A DNA stretch of 64,000 nucleotides from JANQHS01 sp965267505 (GTDB lineage Bacteria > Bacteroidota > Bacteroidia > Cytophagales > CCMP332), in contig OZ254081.1 of the NCBI GenBank assembly GCA_965267505.1, positions 1,612,001-1,676,000 on the forward strand, given 5' to 3'. Numbering within the stretch: position 1 is the stretch's first letter; every line of letters starts with the position of its first letter. A model generated the notes under the pieces. It was not told the origin of the DNA and did not search any database. It saw only the letters and a program-made list of their open reading frames with translations. The position numbers and the translations under genes were made by a program. This document shows positions 45,839 to 53,970 of this stretch, in pieces.

Positions 45839-46824
45839 TAACTAGGGTTGTATTTTAGATCGTATTCCCTTCTTACTCCTTTTTGATCTAAAGAAGTTGC
45901 TACATAGGGTAGAAGCTTCTGAACAACGGCTTTAATCATATCGATCGGTACAGCGTTTCCCGCTTGCCTTTTAGCTTGTCCATCACTTACAACAATCTTG
46001 AACCAATCGGGAAAACCTTGAAGCCTAAGCATTTCGCGAGGAGTTAAACGTCTTTCACCATTTACCAGAAGATAGTTGTAAGAGGCTCCTGCTCTTAAAG
46101 CACAGGAAAATGGATATGAGGAAATATTTCCCGACTTATTCTCATGCCAAATTGAAGGATAAAATGAGGATTGGTGGCTTTCTTTCCTTTTGTTTTTTAT
46201 GTAGTCCGAAGCGAAATGCTTTTTGTGGACTTTGGTCTCTAGGATTTCGGATAGAGGCTTAAAAGGTTTAATTGGGTCAGGGTAGGTAAACATGATTGGT
46301 TCTTTATGTCCGACAATGACAATCCTTTCCCGTTTTTGAGGGAGCCCATAATCAAGGGCATTTAAAACGCTGTATTTAACGTAATAGCCAAGTTGTTTCA
46401 GAGATCTTAAAATGACTTTTAGTGTATTGCCTTTGTCATGTCCGACTAGTTGCTTCACGTTTTCGAGGATAAACGCTTTGGGCTCTTTTTCTTTGATTAT
46501 CCGAGCAAGGTCAAAAAACAGAGTTCCCCGAGTGTCATTTAGTCCTTTCATCTGACCAATTATACTAAACGGCTGACAAGGAAAACCCGCAAAAAGAATG
46601 TCATGGTCAGGAATGTCCTTTTCGTCAATTTGGGTTATGTCACCATGTGGTCGTTCACCGAAATTTGCTTCATAACTGTCTTGAGCAAACTTGTCAATGT
46701 CGGAAGAGAATACACATTTGGCAGAAATGCCTTGATCTTCGCAAGCTTCTTCAAAAGCTATTCTGAAACCACCTATTCCGCAGAAAAGGTCAACAAATCT
46801 GATTTGTTCTTTGCCATCGCACAT
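45838..46824 (-). CDS. DNA (cytosine-5-)-methyltransferase
   Basis: 328 residues, full length. The C5 motifs are in order: IRFVDLFCGIGGFRIAFE (motif I, S-adenosylmethionine binding), AGFPCQPFSIIGQ (motif IV with catalytic C83), FILENVKQL (motif VI ENV, at about 121-123), YGLPQKRERIVIVG (motif VIII), then a target recognition region at about 215-280, and RRLTPREMLRLQGFP plus QAGNAVPIDM (motifs IX and X). It methylates cytosine at C5 in a specific sequence that cannot be read from the protein. It is the first gene of a two-gene unit lying beside tRNA-Val. Confidence 0.93.
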   Translation of the reverse strand: MCDGKEQIRFVDLFCGIGGFRIAFEEACEDQGISAKCVFSSDIDKFAQDSYEANFGERPHGDITQIDEKDIPDHDILFAGFPCQPFSIIGQMKGLNDTRGTLFFDLARIIKEKEPKAFILENVKQLVGHDKGNTLKVILRSLKQLGYYVKYSVLNALDYGLPQKRERIVIVGHKEPIMFTYPDPIKPFKPLSEILETKVHKKHFASDYIKNKRKESHQSSFYPSIWHENKSGNISSYPFSCALRAGASYNYLLVNGERRLTPREMLRLQGFPDWFKIVVSDGQAKRQAGNAVPIDMIKAVVQKLLPYVATSLDQKGVRREYDLKYNPS

Positions 46825-46960
46825 GAATCAAATTTACTTTGGTTTTTTGCGACTTAACAGTCTGCGGGATACTTTCTCAAAACCATGGCTATGGGTTTTT
46901 TTAATTGCCCCAACCATAATTACGGTTATTTATTTTATCCGGTTTAACCAAAAAAAGAAT

Positions 46961-47022
46961 CTGGATCGTTTGGAATGCAGAAGGTCCCGCAAATTCAAAA
47001 GCGGCTCTGAAGTAGTGGTTTT
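46961..47022 (+). pseudogene. degenerate copy of the tRNA-Val 3' end and its terminator
   Basis: Compared with 44671-44728. CTGGTTCG is here CTGGATCG. After about six extra bases, AATCCAGTAGGTCCC is here AATGCAGAAGGTCCC. Then CAAAAGC and GTGGTTTT occur at the same spacing within a tail of about 29 matches in 40. The order and spacing of shared blocks make chance unlikely. The 5' half of a tRNA is not recognisable upstream. Confidence 0.5.
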
Positions 47023-47041
47023 ACTTTTTCACGAAACCCTC

Positions 47042-47965
47042 CTAAACCTTTTTTAAAATTGCCATTTTGTAAAATAAATAGTGTTTTTCGATAAAATACG
47101 GACCATAAAGTCCTGCAGCTAATTGTTGGAAATATGCCTTAGGAACCAGCCCTAGTAATTGAAGTGTTTTTAAAATGGTATGCCTTTTCAAAGTTTTTCG
47201 AGCTGCTCGCTGAAATACCTTAAAATTTGGTAGTACTCCTGAAGAAAAGTCTTGGGTTTCTATAAGCTGCAAAGAATCGCAGGCCTTTAATTCTTTTACA
47301 TCATTAAAGGTCTCCAAAGAAAAGCCCCAGCACAATTGATCATAAGCTTCGATTTCAAGCTGCGAAAGTGCGCATTGCGTTTCGGCCATTTTGAACCCGT
47401 CGAAGATTGCCAGGATCCCTGAAGGAGTTATTAGCTTGCTGATTTTCTCAAGAAGGGCTGGGAAATTCTGGCTATGGCAAAAAGTTTCAATTCCAAAAAC
47501 AAGATCGAATTTCCTTTCTGCAATTGGTGAGGAATCCAGGCTATCAAAATTTCCTTTTAGGTATTCAATGTTTTGTAATCCCTTGGACCTTGATTTAGCG
47601 ATGTGAAGGCTGTGCTCCGTTATGTCCAATCCCGTAAATTGAATTGAAGGGTTTTGCATTGCCAATTGGTTAAGGTTAAATCCCATTCCACAGCCTAGCT
47701 CCAGAATCCTTTTGGGCATTTCAGTATCTATTAGTTGCTGGATCTGATTCAACTGGGACTTTAGTTTTTCCTTATGCCTGGCTGGCTTTTCTCCTTCAAT
47801 TGGAAGGTGCATCGCCCCCTCTTCCGAATGGAACCTTTGGTATAGGAATGATGACTTTTTGTAATATCTGGTGGTTTCAGTCTCTCCATAGTCGTTCTGG
47901 TCCTGGTAGAAGGATCTAAGACTTTTAATCTTTTTTAACTGAACTTGAAGCTCTTCTTTAGTCAT
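47042..47965 (-). CDS. class I SAM-dependent methyltransferase
   Basis: About 307 residues from the ATG at 47965 (MTKEELQVQLKKIKSLRSFY). The frame stays open to an ATG at 48001, but that start overlaps the start of the divergent acetyltransferase gene, so the internal one is preferred. The S-adenosylmethionine-binding motif is RILELGCGMGFNLNQLA, followed by FTGLDITEHSLHIAKSR and FDLVFGIETFCH. An all-helical N-terminal part and a C-terminal extension (about 215-307) frame the Rossmann domain. The gamma-tocopherol/sterol-type layout suggests a small-molecule substrate, but none is identified. Confidence 0.75.
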   Translation of the reverse strand: MTKEELQVQLKKIKSLRSFYQDQNDYGETETTRYYKKSSFLYQRFHSEEGAMHLPIEGEKPARHKEKLKSQLNQIQQLIDTEMPKRILELGCGMGFNLNQLAMQNPSIQFTGLDITEHSLHIAKSRSKGLQNIEYLKGNFDSLDSSPIAERKFDLVFGIETFCHSQNFPALLEKISKLITPSGILAIFDGFKMAETQCALSQLEIEAYDQLCWGFSLETFNDVKELKACDSLQLIETQDFSSGVLPNFKVFQRAARKTLKRHTILKTLQLLGLVPKAYFQQLAAGLYGPYFIEKHYLFYKMAILKKV

Positions 47966-47999
47966 CTCTTGTTCTGCAAATTTGAAAAAAGAAATGTCC

Positions 48000-48527
48000 A
48001 TGGAACTTCAACCCAAATTGGAAAGCGAAAATCTTCGAATAAGACCTTTGGTAGAGGGCGATATAGAGGATCTTTATTTAGCCGTCAATGATCCCTTGAT
48101 CTGGGAGCAACATCCTAACAAAAGGAATGAGAGAATAGAGTTTGAAAAGTTCTTCCGGGAATCCATTGATTCTAAAGGGGCTCTTGTAGTCATCTCACTT
48201 TTGACCGGGAAAATTATCGGTAGTAGCCGATACAAGCTATTTCCAAGTTTTCCGCAACTTGTCGAAATAGGTTGGAGCTTTTTGGCAAGGGAATTTTGGG
48301 GTGGCCCTTTCAACAGAGAAATGAAAGACCTGATGCTAAAACATGCTTTTCAGTCGGTTGAGGCTGTTTTGTTCTTTGTAGATAAGAATAATCTTAGGTC
48401 CCAAAGGGCTATGGAAAAGATAGGAGGTCGGAGAATAGCCACCATTGATATGGATGCTTATCCTCCGACCGGCCCTGATAATTTTATCTATATGATTGAA
48501 AAATCGAATTTTTCTTCCTTGATCTAG
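48000..48527 (+). CDS. GNAT family N-acetyltransferase
   Basis: 175 residues from the ATG at 48000 (MELQPKLESENLRIRPLVEG); ATG 47994 and TTG 47982 are alternatives. The GNAT fold is shown by LRIRPLVEGDIEDLY, then GKIIGSSRYKLF, EIGWSFLAREFWGG (strand beta4 and the start of the acetyl-CoA-binding region), and FFVDKNNLRSQRAMEKIGGR, with the typical N-x-x-S-x-x-x-x-E-K-I-G pattern. It resembles RimJ/RimL-type acetyltransferases acting on protein N-termini or small molecules. Its TAG stop shares the bases CTAG with the stop of the convergent katG gene. Confidence 0.82.
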   Translation: MELQPKLESENLRIRPLVEGDIEDLYLAVNDPLIWEQHPNKRNERIEFEKFFRESIDSKGALVVISLLTGKIIGSSRYKLFPSFPQLVEIGWSFLAREFWGGPFNREMKDLMLKHAFQSVEAVLFFVDKNNLRSQRAMEKIGGRRIATIDMDAYPPTGPDNFIYMIEKSNFSSLI

Positions 48528-50797
48528 CTTTCCAGATCGAAGCGGTCCAGGTTCATGACTTTGACCCAGGCGGCAATGAAATCCTTTACAAACTTTTCTT
48601 TTGAGTCTTCGCTTGCGTAAACCTCAGCAATAGCTCTTAGTTCAGAATTTGAACCGAAGATCAGGTCTACCCTTGAGGCATTCCACCTTACTTTGCCCGT
48701 CTTTCTATCAATCCCTTCAAATTCCTTACGATCCTCTGATTTAGGCTTCCATTCGGTGGCCATGTCCAGAAGATTCACGAAGAAATCATTGCTTAGACTT
48801 CCTGGGTTATCCGTAAGAATGCCCATGTTCGATCCATTATAGTTGGCATCAAGGGATCTCATACCACCTACCAATACCGTCATTTCGGGCGCGGTTAGTG
48901 TCAGTAATTGCGCTCTATCCACCAATAGCTGCTCACTCGTCAAGGTGTATTCTGTTTTCTGATAGTTGCTGAATCCGTCGGCCATTGGTTCCAGAACTGC
49001 AAAGGAGTTCACATCTGTATCCTCCTGTTTAGCATCCATTCTTCCAGGGGTAAAGGGAACTTCTATTTGAAATCCTGCATCGGTAGCTGCTCTTTCAATT
49101 GCGGCTGAGCCTCCTAGTACTATTAAATCGGCAATTGAAACATATTTTTTATCTGAGTTGAAATCAGATTGAATGCCCTCGTATACTTTGAGGACTCTTT
49201 TCAATTGAGCAGGGTTGTTGCTTTCCCAATTGACCTGAGGCTCAAGCCTTATCCTTGCACCATTTGCTCCTCCACGACGATCCGACTCTCTGTAGGTTGA
49301 GGCAGAGGACCAGGCCGTACTGATCATTTCACTGGAACTCAATCCGGAATTTATGATCTTGTTTTTAAGATCAGCTATGTCGCCTGCAGCTAGTGAGGGG
49401 TTTTCATTGGAAGGAATAGGATCCTGCCATATGAAATCTTCCTTTGGAATTTCTGGACCCAGGTAGCTGGATTTCGGCCCCATATCCCTGTGGGTAAGCT
49501 TGAACCATGCTTTTGCAAATGCTTTATTGAACTCATCGGGATTTTCCAGAAACCTCCTTGATATCTTCTCATACACAGGATCGAATCTCAAAGAAAGGTC
49601 CGTGGTAAGCATGGTGGGAGCATGATCCTTATTGGGATCAAAAGCATCTGGAAACCTAACCTGAGGGTCTTTAGCTACCCACTGGTGCGCTCCTGCAGGA
49701 CTTTTGGTTAATTCCCATTCATTTTCGAACAAACTTTTAAAGAATCCTTGGTTCCATTTATCAGGGGTCATGGTCCAGATCACTTCCAAACCCGAAGTAA
49801 TTGCGTCTTCGCCTTTTCCTGATTTATAAGAACTTTTCCATCCGAATCCCTGCTCTTCGATCTCAGAAGCCTCTGGTTCGGGGCCTACATTATCAGCTGG
49901 GCCTGCTCCGTGAGTTTTTCCTAGGGTGTGGCCTCCAGCTATCAAGGCAACGGTTTCCTCATCGTTCATTCCCATTCTCCCAAAGGTTTCTCTAATGTCC
50001 TTCGCCGCAAGGAGCGGGTCAGGATTTCCGTTAGGCCCTTCAGGATTAACGTAGATCAAGCCCATTTGCACCGCTGCCAAGGGTTTTTCTAACTCCCGGT
50101 CTCCGGTATACCTTTTGTCTTCGAGCCATTTGCTTTCAGAACCCCAATAAACATTGCTTTCAGGCTCCCAGACATCTTCTCTTCCACCCGCGAATCCTAT
50201 GGTTTCAAAACCTGTGGATTCCAAAGCAACATTTCCCGCAAGTATCATTAGATCTGCCCACGAGATCTGTTTGCCATACTTCTTTTTGATGGGCCATAGT
50301 AACCTTCTTGCTTTGTCGAGGTTGGCGTTGTCTGGCCAGCTATTTTGTGGAGCAAAGCGCTGTTGCCCGGCTCTGGATCCCCCTCGTCCATCTCCTGTTC
50401 TATAGGTTCCTGCGCTATGCCAGGCCATACGAATGAACAATCCGCCATAATGACCGTAGTCGGCAGGCCACCAATCTTGTGATTCTGTCATCAAGGTCTC
50501 AAGATCTTTTTTCAAGGCTTCATAATCCAGGGATTCAAATTCAGTTTTGTAGTCAAAGCCTTCATCCATTGGATCTGAAAGAGAAGAATTTTGTCTTAAG
50601 ACACTCAGGTCAAGTTGATTTGGCCACCAGTGCTTGTTTGTGGGACCCTCGCCTTTCAGAGTTTGGCCCGAAGATTTGCCAGAGCTAAAGCCAAAGGGAC
50701 AACCCCCTTTTTCGCTAGTCTCGGCTTGTTCATTGGAAGATTTTTGGCAGGAAAAAAGAAAACCTGCTGTAAGAATCGAGTATAGAAATTGTTTCAT
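48524..50797 (-). CDS. katG: catalase-peroxidase KatG with lipoprotein-type signal
   Basis: 757 residues, with the two-domain layout of bifunctional catalase-peroxidases. The active site is complete: distal R123-W126-H127 in IRMAWHSAGTYR, the Trp-Tyr-Met adduct residues W126, Y249 (IYVNPEGPNGNPDP) and M275 (FGRMGMND), and proximal heme ligand H290 (GGHTLGKTHGAG). The C-terminal domain ends KVMNLDRFDLES. Unusually, it starts with a lipoprotein signal (MKQFLYSILTAGFLFSC, lipobox cysteine C17) and a short QKSSNE tail before the usual GGCPFGF start, so it may be lipid-anchored in the periplasm or at the surface. It removes hydrogen peroxide. It is divergent from oxyR. Confidence 0.95.
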   Translation of the reverse strand: MKQFLYSILTAGFLFSCQKSSNEQAETSEKGGCPFGFSSGKSSGQTLKGEGPTNKHWWPNQLDLSVLRQNSSLSDPMDEGFDYKTEFESLDYEALKKDLETLMTESQDWWPADYGHYGGLFIRMAWHSAGTYRTGDGRGGSRAGQQRFAPQNSWPDNANLDKARRLLWPIKKKYGKQISWADLMILAGNVALESTGFETIGFAGGREDVWEPESNVYWGSESKWLEDKRYTGDRELEKPLAAVQMGLIYVNPEGPNGNPDPLLAAKDIRETFGRMGMNDEETVALIAGGHTLGKTHGAGPADNVGPEPEASEIEEQGFGWKSSYKSGKGEDAITSGLEVIWTMTPDKWNQGFFKSLFENEWELTKSPAGAHQWVAKDPQVRFPDAFDPNKDHAPTMLTTDLSLRFDPVYEKISRRFLENPDEFNKAFAKAWFKLTHRDMGPKSSYLGPEIPKEDFIWQDPIPSNENPSLAAGDIADLKNKIINSGLSSSEMISTAWSSASTYRESDRRGGANGARIRLEPQVNWESNNPAQLKRVLKVYEGIQSDFNSDKKYVSIADLIVLGGSAAIERAATDAGFQIEVPFTPGRMDAKQEDTDVNSFAVLEPMADGFSNYQKTEYTLTSEQLLVDRAQLLTLTAPEMTVLVGGMRSLDANYNGSNMGILTDNPGSLSNDFFVNLLDMATEWKPKSEDRKEFEGIDRKTGKVRWNASRVDLIFGSNSELRAIAEVYASEDSKEKFVKDFIAAWVKVMNLDRFDLES

Positions 50798-50837
50798 GGT
50801 GTTTGTTTTTCCAATTCAAAAATAGATCGATACAAAC

Positions 50838-50874
50838 ATTGATAAAAACTATATTTTCAATAGTAACATTGACA
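50838..50874. promoter_or_regulatory. OxyR-box-like site between katG and oxyR
   Basis: The E. coli OxyR consensus is four ATAG-type elements in 15 + 7 + 15 bases. Here ATTGATAAAAACTAT (50838-50852) matches the first 15-mer at 9 of 10 defined positions. After exactly seven bases comes ATAG (50860-50863); the rest of the second half matches poorly. The site is centred between two divergent genes that form a known regulatory pair. Confidence 0.5.
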
Positions 50875-50902
50875 ACATAAATATTTAGTTTTAAGATCAA
50901 TT

Positions 50903-51838
50903 ATGAATCTTCAACAATTTCAATACGTCCTGGCGGTTGCGGAGCTCAGACACTTTGAAACGGCAGCGGAAAAATGCTTTGTGACTCAATCTACCCTCAG
51001 CACCATGATAAGCCGATTTGAATCGGAGATCGGAATCCAGGTTTTTAATCGAAGGACCAAGCCGGTTACCCTGACATCAGAAGGAAGAAAGATCATTGAG
51101 AGGCTAAAAGTGATTTCAAAAGAAGTAGATACCCTGAACAATGTGGTCCAGGAGCTAAAAGGTGAGTTGACAGGTGAATTGAGATTAGGGATCATCCCGA
51201 CCGTTTCCCCTTATCTCCTTCCTTTATTTCTTTCCAAATTCGCCGCTCTGTTTCCAAAAGTGAGGGTAATAGTTCAGGAATTGACCACTGCCCAAATTCA
51301 AACCTCTTTAAAAAGCAGGCAATTGGATATTGGGATATTGGCCCTGCCGTTGGAAGAACAGGATCTAAAAGAATACCCTTTATATGTAGAGCCTTTTATG
51401 ATTTTCGATTGTACCAAGGAAAAGGGCAGAGGGCCAGTTTCAATTCAGGATCTGGATTATTCGAGGTTGTGGTTTCTTGAAGAAGGCCATTGCCTTAGAA
51501 CACAGGTTCAACAAATCTGTGAGCAATCTAATGCCAGCCAGAGTAAGGATATAAATTTTGAATTCAAAGCGGGTTCAATGGACAGCCTGATCCGGTTTAC
51601 CAAGGCAAATGAAGGGATAACCGTTCTTCCCTATATGGCAACATCGGACCTTTCATTTGAGGATAGGCAGTTTATTAAAGAAATAGATTCTCCGACCCCC
51701 GTAAGAACCATTGGCCTGTTAACTCACGAGCATTTTGTTAAGAAGCAATTATCGGAAAAACTGAGCTCAATAATTAGAGAGACGGTAAGGGAAAGGCTCC
51801 CGGAGATCAATAAAGCTCTTGAGTTTAGTCCGATCTAG
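50903..51838 (+). CDS. oxyR: LysR family peroxide-sensing regulator OxyR
   Basis: 311 residues. An N-terminal winged helix-turn-helix (about 1-60; FETAAEKCFVTQSTLSTMIS) is followed by a LysR substrate-binding domain. The redox cysteines of OxyR are conserved as C197 and C206 in EEGHCLRTQVQQIC, with the same nine-residue spacing as C199/C208 of E. coli. Oxidation by hydrogen peroxide to a disulfide switches on target genes. It is divergent from katG with an OxyR-box-like site between them, and it shares CTAG with the stop of the convergent DinB gene. Confidence 0.93.
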   Translation: MNLQQFQYVLAVAELRHFETAAEKCFVTQSTLSTMISRFESEIGIQVFNRRTKPVTLTSEGRKIIERLKVISKEVDTLNNVVQELKGELTGELRLGIIPTVSPYLLPLFLSKFAALFPKVRVIVQELTTAQIQTSLKSRQLDIGILALPLEEQDLKEYPLYVEPFMIFDCTKEKGRGPVSIQDLDYSRLWFLEEGHCLRTQVQQICEQSNASQSKDINFEFKAGSMDSLIRFTKANEGITVLPYMATSDLSFEDRQFIKEIDSPTPVRTIGLLTHEHFVKKQLSEKLSSIIRETVRERLPEINKALEFSPI

Positions 51839-52350
51839 GTCATATTTTCTTTTGACCACCTGGCCCAGGCCAGATGATGATCATCATGCTCAGCCATAAA
51901 AAATACAAGGTCTACAACCCTCATTTGTTTTCCAAGCCTTTCATGCAATCCTGATCGGCCCAGGTCGGAATCTTTGAATTGGGAAAGTTTGTTGAGGAAT
52001 TGTTGCCGGCTGTTTCTAAAATCTAAAACCAGGCTTTGAATGTCTTTTTGGTTGTGGTCTTCTTCCTCGGTTTTTCGATTCTTCATATCTGCAGGTCGAA
52101 GGATCTCTTTCCCTTCCAGGAAATCATCCAGTCTGCCCTCATGCAGTTCCTCCAGGTCTAATAGATGCCCGACCTGCTCTTGAATTGACCAATGGCCTTC
52201 TATCCTCTTTGTTAGTTGGTCTGGATCCAATCCGATAACCAACTCCTCTATTCTTGCCGGGGTTCCCGTGATCCTTTCAAGGAATACTGGGTACATTCCT
52301 ACAGGGAAATCGAAATCGAATGTTCTTTCTATCCAGGGGAGAGGCTTCAT
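51835..52350 (-). CDS. DinB family protein (first of a pair)
   Basis: 171 residues of the DinB/YfiT four-helix fold. Candidate metal-binding histidines are in QVGHLLDLEELHE and in AEHDDHHLAWARW (H-x3-H), which matches the family's three-histidine site. WSIQEQVGHLL is the typical helix start. Several DinB/YfiT proteins are thiol S-transferases or metal-dependent hydrolases; the substrate here is unknown. It overlaps the second DinB gene upstream by ATGA, so they form one transcript with the pirin gene. Confidence 0.85.
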   Translation of the reverse strand: MKPLPWIERTFDFDFPVGMYPVFLERITGTPARIEELVIGLDPDQLTKRIEGHWSIQEQVGHLLDLEELHEGRLDDFLEGKEILRPADMKNRKTEEEDHNQKDIQSLVLDFRNSRQQFLNKLSQFKDSDLGRSGLHERLGKQMRVVDLVFFMAEHDDHHLAWARWSKENMT

Positions 52351-52877
52351 AATATTTGGCTAAGGTATCTTTCCTTTAAAACCCCAATATGATGTCTTTC
52401 GTGCCCGACAAGAGTAAAAGCTATGCCTCTTGCTGTCTGTTCTGATCCGTTTGCATTTCCCCAGCGATCCATAGCGGAATCTTGGACGTTCTTGAAGAAT
52501 TGAATGGTGCTTTCACGGATCGCCTGGTATTCCGAAAGGATCTGCTCTTTGCTTAGGTCATCAGCATTTGAGTATGGAACATAATCGTCCTGCTCAAATC
52601 CGGGTTGTTTTACCCTATCGTTTCTTGAAATCCGAAATGCTCTGATGAGGAATACCCTTTCTGCATCCATGATATGGACTAACATTTCCTTGATGGACCA
52701 TTTCCCTGGTTCGTATCTAAACAGAAGTTGTTCGTCTGATAGCGGTCCTATCAGATCCAACATGGACTTAAGCCCAGCTTTAAGTTCTTCTAGTAGGTTA
52801 GAGTTTTCATTAAAATGCCCCACGTATGCTTGGGCATACGCAGGGTATTCATTCTTATTGGGAAATTTTATGCTCAT
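52347..52877 (-). CDS. DinB family protein (second of a pair)
   Basis: 176 residues. The DinB signature KWSIKEMLVHIMDAERVFLIRAFRISR carries one candidate metal histidine, and LVGHERHHIGVLKERYL carries the H-x3-H pair. It resembles its neighbour at 51835 in layout but is well diverged, so the two are old paralogues or separate acquisitions. ATGA overlaps on both sides tie it to the DinB gene downstream and the pirin gene upstream. Confidence 0.86.
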   Translation of the reverse strand: MSIKFPNKNEYPAYAQAYVGHFNENSNLLEELKAGLKSMLDLIGPLSDEQLLFRYEPGKWSIKEMLVHIMDAERVFLIRAFRISRNDRVKQPGFEQDDYVPYSNADDLSKEQILSEYQAIRESTIQFFKNVQDSAMDRWGNANGSEQTARGIAFTLVGHERHHIGVLKERYLSQIL

Positions 52878-53878
52878 GATGGTTCTTCAACTTTGCCGTC
52901 TGCATATTTAGCAAATCTTCCCGTATCCTTTCCATGGGTTGGATCCGAACTTTCCCATGGCCAGCCACCAAATTGAGTCCTTTGGTATTCCATAAAGGTT
53001 TCCTGGATCTCCATTTGGGTGTTCATTACAAATGGACCGTATTGAGCAACCGGTTCATCTATGGGTTTTCCTTGAAGAAATAATATGCGGAGATCCTCTT
53101 CTCCCGCCTTGATTTCCACTTCCCTATCACCAAAGAGTTCAATCGTTAAATGCTGGTCGATCTCCTCCCCATTAAGGAAAACATTTTTTCCATCAAAAAA
53201 GAACATGCTTCTGCTAACATCTGCATCATCCGCCGGAAGGGTCCAGGAACTACCTGCTTTAATTTTCATGTATAATACTCCCACCTTATTTGCTGGGTCA
53301 GACGCCCAGGATTCGGGATTTGGATCTGGAGCTGATATGCCATCAAAGTTTCCGGCCACAACCTGAATTGAGTAACCATCCCCTTTGATATAAGGAATGC
53401 TGTCATTCCAGAGCATTTTGAAATGGGGTTCAACCAGTTTTTTTGCCTTCGGAAGGTTTAACCAAATCTGGAACATCTCCAATGGATTTTCATTTTCCTC
53501 ATTCAGGACCGGGAACATTTCAGAGTGTTGCACCCCTTTTCCTGCCGTCATCCATTGTACGTCACCATTCCCAAAACGACCGGCTGCACCCATGCTATCC
53601 GCATGATCTACCAATCCTTTATTTACAACCGTAATGGTCTCAAATCCTCTATGGGGATGGGAAGGAAATCCAGGAACTTTTTGTCCATGATACATTCTCC
53701 ATCCATCTTTTATGGTAAAATCGTTTCCCAGGGATCTACCTTCCAAGGAAGCATCAGGACCCAACTCACCATTTCCTTTTGGGTAGAAATCTTCATGAAA
53801 GGCACAGAATAGAAAAGGATCCTGTGTTTGCCATGGAAAGCCCAAAGGCCTTAAGTGCTTTATCGTTGTATTATTCAT
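52874..53878 (-). CDS. pirin family protein
   Basis: 334 residues, a double cupin. The N-terminal cupin has the pirin metal-binding motif: SHPHRGFETITVV, then GDVQWMTAGKGVQHSEMF with further ligands. The C-terminal cupin spans about 190-300. Some bacterial pirins oxidise quercetin; others are redox-responsive iron proteins. It heads a three-gene unit with two DinB genes, all joined by 4-nt overlaps, next to oxyR and katG. That suggests a stress role, which is inference. Confidence 0.9.
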   Translation of the reverse strand: MNNTTIKHLRPLGFPWQTQDPFLFCAFHEDFYPKGNGELGPDASLEGRSLGNDFTIKDGWRMYHGQKVPGFPSHPHRGFETITVVNKGLVDHADSMGAAGRFGNGDVQWMTAGKGVQHSEMFPVLNEENENPLEMFQIWLNLPKAKKLVEPHFKMLWNDSIPYIKGDGYSIQVVAGNFDGISAPDPNPESWASDPANKVGVLYMKIKAGSSWTLPADDADVSRSMFFFDGKNVFLNGEEIDQHLTIELFGDREVEIKAGEEDLRILFLQGKPIDEPVAQYGPFVMNTQMEIQETFMEYQRTQFGGWPWESSDPTHGKDTGRFAKYADGKVEEPS

Positions 53879-53970
53879 AGTTGAAAACCTCCGTGCTTAC
53901 GATTAATGTTGCAACAATTATTGTTCCAAAATAAGTACAAATCTCCCTAGTATCAAATTATGAAAAAATG

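Noticed and set aside
46823..47056. A 77-codon frame with one membrane-like segment between the C5 methyltransferase and the next gene
   Set aside because: Its C-terminal third is the decayed tRNA 3' end and terminator, its ATG overlaps the divergent methyltransferase start, and I recognise no family.
48524..50797. Suspected loss of the methionine of the KatG Trp-Tyr-Met adduct
   Set aside because: Counting 26 residues from Y249 gives M275 in FGRMGMND, the correct position, so the triad is complete.
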